Part shown: positions 43,129-52,224 of the stretch, one piece after another
Layout of the letters: the number at the start of each line of letters is the position of its first letter
Numbering within the stretch: the first letter of the stretch is position 1
Assembly (NCBI GenBank): GCA_002719335.1
Contig: PBHE01000007.1
Span: forward strand, 1 to 64,000
Source: Acidimicrobiaceae bacterium
Lineage (GTDB): Bacteria > Actinomycetota > Acidimicrobiia > Acidimicrobiales > Poriferisodalaceae
Reading direction: 5' to 3'
Length of the DNA stretch: 64,000 nucleotides
Translations under genes and position numbers: made by a program
Notes under the pieces: model-generated
The model's input: only the letters and a program-made list of their open reading frames with translations
What the model was told of the DNA's origin: nothing
Databases searched by the model: none

Positions 43129-44180
43129 ACTTTTCGCTTAAAGCCATGTACCGCGGCGAAAATTCTTGGGACTTTCTAGGCGTCTCCCGCCGTGTGCTGG
43201 CGGGTTCTGCAATCGTCGTTTTGGTATGCGTTGTCGCAATCTTCGTTCGCGGACTGAACCTTGGAATTGAATTCGAAGGTGGAGGCGTGTGGGAGGTACC
43301 CGCATTGTCACAGGTGACAACTGATGACTTACGCGATGCTGCGTCTGATGCCGGCATGGGAGATGCTCGAGTCCAGCGTATTACCGGTGGTGAGGATATT
43401 TTCCGCGTGCGTGGAGAGCTAACCCCAGATGTCAGCGCCAAATCGGTTGTCTCGAAACTGGCAAAAGCAGCTCGCGTTGACGCGGAGACGATTAGCACCC
43501 GAGCCGTCAGCCCCTCATTTGGCGACGAAGTGGCCGGCAAAGCTCGGCGCGCACTGATCGTGTTCTTGATTCTCATTGCCCTTTATCTGACCTTGCGTTT
43601 CGAATGGAAAATGGCCCTCGGCGCGCTGGTTGCTGTGGCTCACGACATAGCTTTCACTGTAGGCATCTACGCCATATTCCAGTTCGAGATCAGTCCAGCA
43701 ACAGTGGTCGCCTTTCTAACGATTATGGGTTATTCGCTGTACGACACGATTGTCGTGTTCGACCGGGTAAAAGACAACGAGCGCTCGCTATCCGCGAAAA
43801 GCCGAATGACTTATCCTGATTTGGCCAATGTTTCTTTAAATCAGGTAATCATGCGTTCGGTGAATACGAGCATTACGTCCGTTCTGCCTGTCCTTTCCCT
43901 TCTCGTCGTCGGGTCCCTCTTCCTGGGAGCCACCAGCCTTCAAGAATTCGCGATCGCCCTGTTGGTCGGCCTGATAATTGGCTCCTACAGCTCACTTTTT
44001 GTTGCGATGCCTGTTGTTTCGGAGCTCAAGGGCCGTGAGAGTCACTGGGCAGAGCAAGCTCGAAGCGCCGGAGTTCTTGGACAGTCGAACGCAATTGAGG
44101 ACGCGGCTGCAGTACTAGCAGCTGATCGCTACGACAGAAGCTCACCACCTCGACCACGCAAGAAAGGTCGAAAACGGTGA
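43125..44180 (+). CDS. secF: Protein translocase subunit SecF
   Basis: The 351-residue protein has an N-terminal helix (about 28-45), the extracellular domain starting at LGIEFEGGGVWEV, and five more helices with the SecF signature MGYSLYDTIVVFDRVKDNE near 200-218. The C-terminus is a basic tail. It forms a pair with SecD; its ATG overlaps the secD stop. Confidence 0.95.
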   Translation: MNFSLKAMYRGENSWDFLGVSRRVLAGSAIVVLVCVVAIFVRGLNLGIEFEGGGVWEVPALSQVTTDDLRDAASDAGMGDARVQRITGGEDIFRVRGELTPDVSAKSVVSKLAKAARVDAETISTRAVSPSFGDEVAGKARRALIVFLILIALYLTLRFEWKMALGALVAVAHDIAFTVGIYAIFQFEISPATVVAFLTIMGYSLYDTIVVFDRVKDNERSLSAKSRMTYPDLANVSLNQVIMRSVNTSITSVLPVLSLLVVGSLFLGATSLQEFAIALLVGLIIGSYSSLFVAMPVVSELKGRESHWAEQARSAGVLGQSNAIEDAAAVLAADRYDRSSPPRPRKKGRKR

Positions 44181-44201
44181 AAACATCAGCGGCATTGTGA
44201 G

Positions 44202-44735
44202 ATGAAACAAGAATTCGACGCCGAATCACTGAAGAGTCTCGTGGTCGACTTTCATGATTTTCCACACACCGGCGTCATCTTCCGTGACATTTCGCCCCTG
44301 TTGTCTGAGCCCGGGGCGTTTATCGCCGCGGCACAGACAATGGCATCGAGCTTCCACCAGTCATCGATCAGCAAAGTTGCCGGCATCGAGTCACGCGGGT
44401 TTCTCTTCGGCCCTTCCGTTGCTGACATTTTAGGAGTCGGGTTCTGCCCCATTCGAAAGGCTGGAAAGTTGCCTGGTAACACTATTGCTGAGACTTACGG
44501 CCTGGAATACGGCAGCGATACCTTAGAGATCCAGGCGGGTGCGATTACCAGTGGGGATCGAATTCTTCTAGTTGATGATGTGCTCGCCACCGGTGGAACG
44601 CTGACCGCGGCAACACGTCTTGTTCGTACAGCAGGGGCGGTCGTAGCTGGTGTCGCGGTGTTGATCGAACTGGATTTTTTGGGCGGTCGCGGGCATCTAG
44701 GTGCTTTAGACATAGCTGCCGTGATTCACTATTAG
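44202..44735 (+). CDS. apt: Adenine phosphoribosyltransferase
   Basis: The 177-residue enzyme makes AMP from adenine and PRPP. The PRPP motif ILLVDDVLATGGTL lies near 124-137, and the N-terminal FPHTGVIFRDISPLL and AGIESRGFLFG are typical of Apt. The gene lies between secF and rel, its usual place in actinobacteria, where a link with nucleotide alarmone metabolism has been suggested. Confidence 0.95.
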   Translation: MKQEFDAESLKSLVVDFHDFPHTGVIFRDISPLLSEPGAFIAAAQTMASSFHQSSISKVAGIESRGFLFGPSVADILGVGFCPIRKAGKLPGNTIAETYGLEYGSDTLEIQAGAITSGDRILLVDDVLATGGTLTAATRLVRTAGAVVAGVAVLIELDFLGGRGHLGALDIAAVIHY

Positions 44736-44768
44736 AGACATGTATCGCGACCGGCCCCTAATTTCCTA

Positions 44769-46994
44769 ATGGCTACCGTCACCAGAATCTTGCCGTGGCG
44801 ACGCTCCGCTGCTCCTGTTCATACTGAAATTCAGGGCGTGGTGGATCGTTATCGCGCGCGCTGGCCGAAAAGCGCCCCTGACCTTTTCCTTCGAGCGTAT
44901 GAGACTGCAGATCAGGCTCACCAAGGCCAGCGTCGAAAATCCGGAGAGCCCTACATCTTGCACCCCGTAGCGGTTGCGTCAGTAGTGGCTGAAATGGGAT
45001 TAGACGACGTATCTATAGCCGCAGCTCTTCTACATGATGCAGTCGAAGACACTGCCGTCGAATTAATTCAGATCCAGACTGAATTCGGGCACGACGTCGC
45101 AACCATCGTGGACGGTGTTACGAAACTCGATCGAGTGCGGTTCGCCACCAAAGAGGCGCAACAGGCTGCCACCCTTCGAAAGATGCTGGTTGCGATGGCC
45201 AGCGACCTTCGGGTGTTGCTGATCAAGCTCGCAGATCGCCTGCACAACATGCGTACCATCGGGGCACTCCGACCGGCAAAACAAGAACAAATTGCGCGTG
45301 AAACCCTCGACGTCTACGCACCAATTGCGCATCGACTCGGTATGCAAGAAGTTCGAAACGAACTTGAAGATTTAGCCTTCGCCGCGCTTTACCCCAAGCG
45401 CTACGCAGAAATCGACCGACTCATCGCCGAACGAACCCCGGCACAAGAGGCGTATGTCGAAGGTGTCTTAGAGAAGATTCGCGATCGCTTGGCCAAAACG
45501 TCTATCGACGGAGGGGTGACGGGACGCAGCAAACACCATTGGTCTGTGTACGAAAAAATGATCGTAAAGGGCAGGTCGTTCGACGAAATCTTTGATCTAG
45601 TCGGAATCAGAGTTGTCGTCTCCACCGTTCGAGACGCGTATGCAGCACTTGGCTCGATCCACAGCACATGGAAGCCAGTTTCGGGACGCTTCAAAGATTA
45701 CATAGCGATGCCAAAATTCAACCTTTATCAATCCCTGCATACGACGGTCGTCGGGCCCAAAGGGGTGAGCGTTGAAGTCCAGATCCGCACTCGAGAAATG
45801 CACGGCAGAGCAGAGCATGGTGTCGCAGCCCATTGGCGTTATAAGGATCCATCCGAGGGCTCGGGAGCTGACATGTCGTGGCTCAACAACATCGTGGATT
45901 GGCAGGCAGAAACCGATGATCCCGAGGAGTTCATGCGTACCCTCGCGGTGGACTTAGACCAAGACGAGGTGTACGTGTTCACCCCGAAAGGTGATGTCCT
46001 AACTCTCGCAACACAAGCGACCCCAATCGATGTTGCCTATGCGATCCACACCGACATTGGAGACTCAATGATTGGCGCGAAGATAGATGGAAGGCTTGTG
46101 CCCTTAGACCGTCAATTGCAATCGGGCGACACTGTCGAGGTCTTCACTTCAAAACTTGAAGGAGCCGGACCGTCGCGCGAATGGCTTGACATAGCGACCA
46201 CGCCCAAGGCCAGAAATAGCATCAGACAGTGGTTTGCGCGTACAGATCGAGAGGAAAAGCTTGAGCTAGGGCGAGAGCAATTGTTAGAAGCTTTGCGTGA
46301 AGAAGGCCTGCGCGCCCAGCTACTTATCGATAGCGATGAACTTCGCCACGTGGCTGAACAGTTCAACCGGAGTGATCTCGGGGTGCTCTTCGAAGCAGTG
46401 GGCAAAGGTGATCTAGCGGCCTCCTCGATAGCTAAACGTCTGGTCGCCGCCTTGCGAGGAGAAGACAGTACGCAGCGCTTGCCGGCAAAACCGGCGCAGC
46501 ATCGCGGTTCACGACGGCGACGAACCAGCGGAGTGTATGTCGAGGGCTTCGATGACTCGCTGGTGCGTTTAGCCGGATGCTGCAACCCTGTGCCGCGCGA
46601 CGAAATTCTTGGCTTTGTCACTAAGGGCAGAGGAATATCAGTACATCGCGACGATTGCGCTAACGCTTTTGAATTGGTTGGCGCCTCGGGAGCACGACAA
46701 GTCGAAGTTGATTGGGATGCGGCCTTCAGTGGTCAGTTCCGCACCATGATCGAGGTGCGAGCCCTTGACCGCGACCACCTATTATCCGACGTTGTCTATG
46801 TGATCTCAGACCACCATCTGAGCATCTCAACTGCTCACACTTTTACGGGCGATGATCAGGTTTCGGTGCTGCAGTTCGAGGTTGAAGTGGGCGACCCGAC
46901 CCTACTGGATCAGTTACTCGCCGCTGTAAGAAATGTTGACGGCGTATTTGATAGCCACCGAGTGGTTCCAAATAGTGTGAGGCCCCCATCATGA
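44769..46994 (+). CDS. rel: Bifunctional (p)ppGpp synthetase/hydrolase Rel
   Basis: The 741-residue protein has the full long RSH layout: HD hydrolase (about 40-190, with the HD pair at 89-90 in LLHDAVEDT), synthetase (about 235-350), TGS (about 400-460), a zinc-finger/CC region (about 590-650, with LAGCCNPVP), and an ACT domain at the end. The synthetase contains RFKD, the RxKD form found in bifunctional Rel/SpoT rather than the ExDD of monofunctional RelA. With an intact HD motif, both activities are expected. TAATTT stands only 4 bases before the ATG, so its promoter is unclear. Confidence 0.95.
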   Translation: MATVTRILPWRRSAAPVHTEIQGVVDRYRARWPKSAPDLFLRAYETADQAHQGQRRKSGEPYILHPVAVASVVAEMGLDDVSIAAALLHDAVEDTAVELIQIQTEFGHDVATIVDGVTKLDRVRFATKEAQQAATLRKMLVAMASDLRVLLIKLADRLHNMRTIGALRPAKQEQIARETLDVYAPIAHRLGMQEVRNELEDLAFAALYPKRYAEIDRLIAERTPAQEAYVEGVLEKIRDRLAKTSIDGGVTGRSKHHWSVYEKMIVKGRSFDEIFDLVGIRVVVSTVRDAYAALGSIHSTWKPVSGRFKDYIAMPKFNLYQSLHTTVVGPKGVSVEVQIRTREMHGRAEHGVAAHWRYKDPSEGSGADMSWLNNIVDWQAETDDPEEFMRTLAVDLDQDEVYVFTPKGDVLTLATQATPIDVAYAIHTDIGDSMIGAKIDGRLVPLDRQLQSGDTVEVFTSKLEGAGPSREWLDIATTPKARNSIRQWFARTDREEKLELGREQLLEALREEGLRAQLLIDSDELRHVAEQFNRSDLGVLFEAVGKGDLAASSIAKRLVAALRGEDSTQRLPAKPAQHRGSRRRRTSGVYVEGFDDSLVRLAGCCNPVPRDEILGFVTKGRGISVHRDDCANAFELVGASGARQVEVDWDAAFSGQFRTMIEVRALDRDHLLSDVVYVISDHHLSISTAHTFTGDDQVSVLQFEVEVGDPTLLDQLLAAVRNVDGVFDSHRVVPNSVRPPS

Positions 46995-47042
46995 ACCTAG
47001 ATGTAGATCGATAAGAGTCGGGGAGTTTGTAGTCGAACCATC

Positions 47043-47048
47043 TACGAT
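47043..47048 (+). promoter_or_regulatory. Possible -10 box TACGAT upstream of hisS
   Basis: TACGAT in the 111-base gap before hisS would give a leader of about 50 bases; GAGGAT at 47095-47100 is the ribosome site for the ATG at 47106. I find no T-box features such as a tRNA-like antiterminator in this short leader. Confidence 0.35.
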
Positions 47049-47105
47049 GGAAGCTTCATCGGGCAGCTATTTCATCACACCCCCCGACGCTCCCGAGGAT
47101 GATGC

Positions 47106-48383
47106 ATGTCGAAGAAGGCAAATACCTTCCGAACTCCAATCGGAACACGCGATCTCATGCCGGCGGAGTCTGCGCGTTGGGAAGCGGTAACAAATATTTT
47201 CGGCAGCGTTGCATCCCGAGCAGGATTCTCTTTGGTTGACACGCCGATTTTTGAGGACATTGGTGTTTTCTCACGAATTGGTGAAGGTACCGACCTAGTT
47301 GGTAAAGAGATGTATGAGTTCCGCGACCGAAGCGACCGAGCTATGGCGTTGCGTCCCGAAGGGACTGCTGCAGTTTGTCGTGCCTTTGCACAACATCGTC
47401 CTACCGTGCCTTGGAAGGTGTACTACCGGGGTCCTTATTTTCGATACGAAGCACCCCAAGCGGGAAGGTTTCGCCAGTTTCACCAATTCGGCATCGAAAG
47501 CATCGGATCTGACGACCCAGACATCGATGTCGAAGTGATTGCTCTCGCATGGGAAGTCTTACGAAGCGTTGGGCTTCAACGTGTTCTATTGGTTGTTAAC
47601 TCCATGGGTGATCTTGACACTAGAAATCGCTATCAAGAGGCGCTGCGTGGTTACTTAATCGAACATTTGGGTGAAATAGACGAACAAGACAGACACAAGG
47701 TCGAGTCCCACCCACTCCGGGTGCTTGACTCCAAAGGACCAGCGACACAAGCGGTTACCAACCATGCACCCAAAATTGGGGAATTTCTCACCTCAGAGGC
47801 GGAACAGCATTTCGATCGAGTTAAGGACGGCCTAGGTTCCCTCGATATTCCATTCGCAATCGAACCGAAGCTCGTCCGTGGGCTGGATTACTACACGCAC
47901 ACCACCTTCGAGTTTCAGAGCTCGGCCCTCGAAGCAGCACAGAATACCGTTTGTGGAGGGGGTCGCTACAACGGTCTGATCGAGGAACTGGGAGGACCCC
48001 CTACACCTGGAATTGGCTTCGGTATGGGAATTGAACGGCTTCTGTTGGCTTGCGACGCGGAGGAGTCATTCCCGGCTCCGGGCTCGAACACCCAGGTATG
48101 GCTTGTGGATGTTGTTGACGGCCGTTCGGCCCGCGATCTCACCCACCAACTACGAAATCGCGGGATAGTGGCGGATCGGGCCTTCGACGGTCGTTCTATG
48201 CGAAGTCAAATGCGCAGCGCCGACCGATCCGGCGCTGAAATTGCCCTAATTATTGGAGAGCAGGAATTGGCCGATCAGACCGTGACGATACGAATGCTTC
48301 GTGACGAAGAAGCTGGACAGGTGATTGTTCCGCGCGACGAAATCTTGAGAGAGGTCGAGCGCCTCCTTGGGCTTCATTCCTGA
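47106..48383 (+). CDS. hisS: Histidyl-tRNA synthetase
   Basis: The 425-residue class II synthetase has motif 1 at the N-terminus (IGTRDLMPAESARWE), motif 2 in YYRGPYFRYEAPQAGRFRQFHQ, the histidine motifs LVRGLDYYTHTTFEF and GGGRYNGLIEELGG, and motif 3 in IGFGMGIERLLL. The anticodon-binding domain is residues about 330-425. The usual actinobacterial genes between rel and hisS (a peptidyl-prolyl isomerase and an MBL hydrolase) are not present here. Confidence 0.96.
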   Translation: MSKKANTFRTPIGTRDLMPAESARWEAVTNIFGSVASRAGFSLVDTPIFEDIGVFSRIGEGTDLVGKEMYEFRDRSDRAMALRPEGTAAVCRAFAQHRPTVPWKVYYRGPYFRYEAPQAGRFRQFHQFGIESIGSDDPDIDVEVIALAWEVLRSVGLQRVLLVVNSMGDLDTRNRYQEALRGYLIEHLGEIDEQDRHKVESHPLRVLDSKGPATQAVTNHAPKIGEFLTSEAEQHFDRVKDGLGSLDIPFAIEPKLVRGLDYYTHTTFEFQSSALEAAQNTVCGGGRYNGLIEELGGPPTPGIGFGMGIERLLLACDAEESFPAPGSNTQVWLVDVVDGRSARDLTHQLRNRGIVADRAFDGRSMRSQMRSADRSGAEIALIIGEQELADQTVTIRMLRDEEAGQVIVPRDEILREVERLLGLHS

Positions 48384-48411
48384 TTATGACCTTCATCTCG
48401 CGAGGTAGACC

Positions 48412-50154
48412 ATGGTGATGAGAACTGACTACTGCGGACGACTTTCCTCCGATGATGTCGGACGAACGGTAACCGTCTGCGGTTGGGTGTCGAAGCGGCG
48501 AGAACACGGCGAACATCTCGCATTCGTGGATCTACGAGACCGCACGGGAATAGTCCAATGCGTCGTTGATCATGCTCACGATATTCGAAGTGAGTACGTT
48601 CTCGCGGTAACCGGAACCGTGCGTGAACGGCCATCCGAAACCGTCAATGATGAACTTGCAACTGGCGCAATAGAAATCGGTGAAGCGAGCGTTGAAGTTC
48701 TATCTCAAGCTGACCCAACCCCCTTTCAGCTCAGCGGTCGGGTTGAAGTAGATGAAACCTTGAGAATTCGACATCGATATTTGGATCTGCGCACCGACCG
48801 GATGCAGCGAAATCTCAGAAGCCGGTCCTTGGTGAATTCGGCGATTCGCAGGGCAATGGACGCACAAGAGTTTGTGGAAGTAGAGACGCCCATGCTCATA
48901 GCTTCCACGCCGGAAGGAGCCCGTGATTTTGTAGTCCCTAGCCGGCTGAATCCCGGCAACTTTTATGCTCTTCCTCAAAGCCCACAACTATTCAAACAGC
49001 TCTGCATGGTTGGAGGAATAGATCGCTATTACCAAATAGCGCGATGCATGAGAGATGAAGACCTTCGCGCCGACAGACAATTCGAATTCAGTCAATTAGA
49101 TATGGAAATGAGCTTCGTCGACGGCCAAGATGTGAGAAGTGTCGTCTCAAAGGCCGTGGGCGAGGCCGTTGAGGCAATCACCGACCAAAAGCCAATGGCT
49201 ATACCTGAAATTTCTTGGCTAGACGCGATGAACCGATACGGCTCTGACAAGCCTGATACTCGATTTGGTCTCGAATTGGTCGACCTGACCGATGTCTTTT
49301 CTGAAACGGACTTCAACGCATTCAAAGCTCCGTGCATCAAGGCACTAAAAGTCGAGGGTGGCGGCGAAATTGGTCGGAACCAACTGGACCAGTTGACCGA
49401 CAAGGCAAAGAGTTGGGGTGCAAAGGGCCTGGTTTGGATCAAGGTAGGGGCGGCAGGGGAAGTGAATTCACCGGTCGCGAAGTTCATGAGCGAAACTGAG
49501 ATAGCTGATCTGCTTGCGAAGTTGGAAGCTGTGGATGGCGACATCTGCTACCTCATAGCTGACGATTGGAGACGTGCCGTCCATGTGCTCGGGTTGCTTC
49601 GAGTGGAGTTAGGTAAACCTCCGGTAAATGAGGGAGGTCTCCACTTCCTCTGGGTGATTGATTTTCCCCTCTTCGAAGACGTCGATGATGCGGGAAACCC
49701 AGTTCCGGCTCATCATCCGTTCACCATGCCGCATCTAGATGATCTCGAACTATTAGCAACAGCGGACAAAGACTCGTCAGTTCTGCTTGATGTTCGTTCA
49801 CAGGCTTACGACCTTGTACTTAATGGTTGGGAGTTAGGGTCCGGCAGCGTCCGTATTCATCGGCGGGACATCCAGCAGCAAATTTTCGATCTTCTCGGCA
49901 TAGATGAGGACGAATCCCAAAAGAAATTCGGCTTCCTCATGGACGCTTTTCGGTACGGAGCACCCCCGCACGCTGGCTTTGCTTTTGGTATCGATCGGTT
50001 GGTAGCTCTCCTGGTTGGCGAAGAAAACATTCGCGAGGTCATCGCCTTCCCGAAAAGTCAATCAGGCGCGGATCCATTGACCGAAGCGCCGACTCCGATT
50101 GACGCTACGCAGCTAGACGAACTCGGTCTCAGGCTTTTGCCCCCCGTGAGCTGA
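48412..50154 (+). CDS. aspS: Aspartyl-tRNA synthetase, probably non-discriminating (Asp/Asn)
   Basis: The 580-residue bacterial-type class II enzyme has an N-terminal OB-fold (CGWVSKRREHGEHLAFVDLRDRTG), motif 2 near 215-235 (RCMRDEDLRADRQFEFSQLDMEMSF), the bacterial insertion (about 290-420), and motif 3 in GFAFGIDRLVALL. The OB-fold residue at the His position of RREHG is histidine; in discriminating enzymes such as that of E. coli it is leucine, whereas mycobacterial and other non-discriminating enzymes carry His. This suggests that Asp-tRNA(Asn) is formed and corrected by GatCAB. The ATG at 48412 follows GAGGT by 6 bases; GTG 48415 and ATG 48418 are alternatives. Confidence 0.95.
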   Translation: MVMRTDYCGRLSSDDVGRTVTVCGWVSKRREHGEHLAFVDLRDRTGIVQCVVDHAHDIRSEYVLAVTGTVRERPSETVNDELATGAIEIGEASVEVLSQADPTPFQLSGRVEVDETLRIRHRYLDLRTDRMQRNLRSRSLVNSAIRRAMDAQEFVEVETPMLIASTPEGARDFVVPSRLNPGNFYALPQSPQLFKQLCMVGGIDRYYQIARCMRDEDLRADRQFEFSQLDMEMSFVDGQDVRSVVSKAVGEAVEAITDQKPMAIPEISWLDAMNRYGSDKPDTRFGLELVDLTDVFSETDFNAFKAPCIKALKVEGGGEIGRNQLDQLTDKAKSWGAKGLVWIKVGAAGEVNSPVAKFMSETEIADLLAKLEAVDGDICYLIADDWRRAVHVLGLLRVELGKPPVNEGGLHFLWVIDFPLFEDVDDAGNPVPAHHPFTMPHLDDLELLATADKDSSVLLDVRSQAYDLVLNGWELGSGSVRIHRRDIQQQIFDLLGIDEDESQKKFGFLMDAFRYGAPPHAGFAFGIDRLVALLVGEENIREVIAFPKSQSGADPLTEAPTPIDATQLDELGLRLLPPVS

Positions 50155-50177
50155 CCGACGGAGTGTTCTACGCCCAC

Positions 50178-50183
50178 TAGGTT
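50178..50183 (+). promoter_or_regulatory. -10 box TAGGTT, likely leaderless promoter of rarA
   Basis: TAGGTT is 7 bases before the GTG at 50191 in the 36-base gap after aspS, with no ribosome-binding site. Confidence 0.5.
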
Positions 50184-50190
50184 CACTGTC

Positions 50191-51525
50191 GTGAGTGACC
50201 TCTTTGCGTCGGCGGCAGCCGAAGTCATGCAACGTCGAGCACCGCTGGCTGCTCGCCTTCGACCGCGTCGGCTGGACGACCTCGTCGGACACGAAGAACT
50301 GCTTGGTCCAGGGGCGCCCCTACGAACACTTATCGAGGCTGATCGGCTGACCTCGCTCATCTTGTGGGGTCCTCCGGGGTGCGGCAAGACGACGCTTGCC
50401 CGTCTAATTGCCAATCACACTGAAAAAGAATTCGTGACGTTGTCCGCCGTCTCTGCCTCCGTAAAAGATGTCCGAGCGATCATCGAGGATGCGCGGCGCC
50501 GACTCGGGGAACGAAGCATCGGCACCATTCTGTTTCTTGACGAGGTTCATCGCTTCAACAAAGCGCAACAGGACGCTCTTTTGCCTTCAGTGGAGGACGG
50601 ATTACTCACTCTTATTGGCGCCACCACCGAAAACCCTTACTTTGAAGTCAACGCGCCTCTGCTATCTCGATCGAACCTGTTCCGCCTAAATGAACTGACG
50701 AATACAGCAATAAGTGAACTCCTCACACGCGGAGCCAGTCGAGAGGAAGCCTCGATAACAAAGGAGGCAGCCGAGCATCTAACTAGTCGAGCTGATGGTG
50801 ACGCGAGGCGCGCTCTGACAGCGCTGGAGGTGGCGGTCATTCTCGCCGGTGGACAGGGTTCCCAAGTAAAACTCGTCCATGCCGAGCAGGCACTCGATGC
50901 ACAAGCACACCGTTATGGAGACGATGATCACTACGACGTCGTGTCGGCTTTTATCAAAAGCCTCCGCGGGTCCGACGTTGACGCTGCACTCCACTGGCTG
51001 GCACGCATGTTGGAGGCGGGAGAGGACGCGCGATTCATAGCCCGGAGGATGGTAATTCTCGCTTCTGAAGACATCGGAATGGCGGACCCCATGTCCTTAC
51101 TCATCGCTGACGCAGCGGCTCGCGCAGTCGAGTTCGTCGGGCTTCCCGAAGCTCAACTGAATTTGGCACAGGCCGTGATCCACTTGGCCACAGCTCCCAA
51201 ATCCAACGCTGCTCTCACTGCGATTTCTCGTGCTCGACAAGACGTTCAATCAGGTCGAGGCCGCCAAGTACCGATTCACCTTCGCGATGGCCACTACAGC
51301 GGAGCTCAAACTCTTGGCCATGGCGTTGGCTATGTTTACCCCCACCGAAGTAGCGATAGCGCAGTTGACCAGCAGTATCTTCCAGAAGACTTGCTGGATG
51401 CCCGCTATTACGAACCAAGTGGAAACGGGCTCGAACGCGACATTGCTGAACGTCGAAAAGATCATCGCGAAGATCTCGACGCCACCGAGGAAAACAACTC
51501 AGAAGAAAGCGAGATCGAGCGATGA
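50191..51525 (+). CDS. rarA: Replication-associated recombination protein A (RarA/MgsA AAA+ ATPase)
   Basis: The 444-residue AAA+ ATPase is related to clamp loaders and acts at stalled forks. Walker A is WGPPGCGKTTLA, Walker B is ILFLDEVHRFNKAQQD, sensor 1 is LIGATTENPYFEVN, and the C-terminal tetramer domain has YVYPH near 385. It overlaps a DUF948 gene by 4 bases. The place between aspS and alaS is usual in actinobacteria. Confidence 0.95.
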   Translation: MSDLFASAAAEVMQRRAPLAARLRPRRLDDLVGHEELLGPGAPLRTLIEADRLTSLILWGPPGCGKTTLARLIANHTEKEFVTLSAVSASVKDVRAIIEDARRRLGERSIGTILFLDEVHRFNKAQQDALLPSVEDGLLTLIGATTENPYFEVNAPLLSRSNLFRLNELTNTAISELLTRGASREEASITKEAAEHLTSRADGDARRALTALEVAVILAGGQGSQVKLVHAEQALDAQAHRYGDDDHYDVVSAFIKSLRGSDVDAALHWLARMLEAGEDARFIARRMVILASEDIGMADPMSLLIADAAARAVEFVGLPEAQLNLAQAVIHLATAPKSNAALTAISRARQDVQSGRGRQVPIHLRDGHYSGAQTLGHGVGYVYPHRSSDSAVDQQYLPEDLLDARYYEPSGNGLERDIAERRKDHREDLDATEENNSEESEIER

Positions 51526-51875
51526 CGGTTTGGGACTTGGTCGCAGTGGTAGTCACCGTGTGTGCCATCGTTACCATGGCCGTGCTTTTGCTGGTGTTGT
51601 TCCACCTCATATCGGTGCTGAGGGAGCTCCGCTCCGCCGCAGACCGTCTCGCAGATGATGCCCTCCCAGCAGTTGATGTATTACGAGAAACCGTTGACCA
51701 CGCAGATATAGAACTGCGACGACTTCAGGGAGTTATTGGGGCAGCAGAGGAAGTATCTGAAAACCTTCGTTCAGCGGGACGAGCAGCAACGCGTATAGCA
51801 ACTACACCCGCTATCAAAGGCAGGGCGATATTGGCGGGCTTCAGGTCCGGAATTGGGCGCCTGAAACGCGACTGA
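51522..51875 (+). CDS. DUF948-like membrane protein
   Basis: The 117-residue protein has a single membrane helix near residues 5-30 and then an amphipathic helical stretch (LRSAADRLADDALPAVDVLRE and following) likely to form a coiled coil, as in DUF948 proteins. Function is unknown. Its ATG overlaps the rarA stop. DUF948 and a second small membrane protein before alaS form a known actinobacterial pair. Confidence 0.75.
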   Translation: MTVWDLVAVVVTVCAIVTMAVLLLVLFHLISVLRELRSAADRLADDALPAVDVLRETVDHADIELRRLQGVIGAAEEVSENLRSAGRAATRIATTPAIKGRAILAGFRSGIGRLKRD

Positions 51876-51930
51876 AATAGAACCGCTAGATGATTAGAGA
51901 ACAAGCTCAGTTCGTGGCAGTCTGTAGGGC

Positions 51931-52179
51931 GTGTTCAAGCGACTGAGATGGTTGATCCTGGGAGGAATCTTTGGGGCCGGAGGCTCGGTCTGGGTGCGTC
52001 GCCGCGTTCGGGACTTAGCTGAGCGATATGCACCAGTTCGAGGAACCGCGACAATGGTCGGAACCGCCCGCCGAGTGAGCCGCGATTTACGCGAAGCATG
52101 GTCGGATGGCCAGCGAGAAATGCGTGACACGGAGACCGAATTACGAAGAGAGCAAATAAAGCTTTCAGATCGTAATTGA
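51931..52179 (+). CDS. Small membrane protein (DUF6167-like)
   Basis: The 82-residue protein has one membrane helix near residues 6-22 (WLILGGIFGAGGSVWV) followed by a basic stretch and an amphipathic acidic/basic helix. Its position right before alaS and its size match small proteins that actinobacterial annotations call DUF6167. The start is a GTG at 51931 with weak signals. Function is unknown. Confidence 0.65.
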   Translation: MFKRLRWLILGGIFGAGGSVWVRRRVRDLAERYAPVRGTATMVGTARRVSRDLREAWSDGQREMRDTETELRREQIKLSDRN

Positions 52180-52210
52180 GCAGGACTGAGTCCCTTCAGC
52201 GGCGCCTCGC

Positions 52211-52216
52211 TACCAT
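52211..52216 (+). promoter_or_regulatory. -10 box TACCAT, likely leaderless promoter of alaS
   Basis: TACCAT is 8 bases before the ATG at 52225 with no ribosome site between. Confidence 0.5.
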
Positions 52217-52224
52217 CTTGAACC

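Noticed and set aside
44759-44764. TAATTT as a leaderless promoter of rel
   Set aside because: It lies only 4 bases before the ATG, so the RNA would start inside or after the start codon; the hexamer may be chance.
46995-47105. Possible tRNA or T-box before hisS
   Set aside because: No cloverleaf can be drawn and no T-box antiterminator sequence is present; only a -10-like box and a ribosome site are seen.
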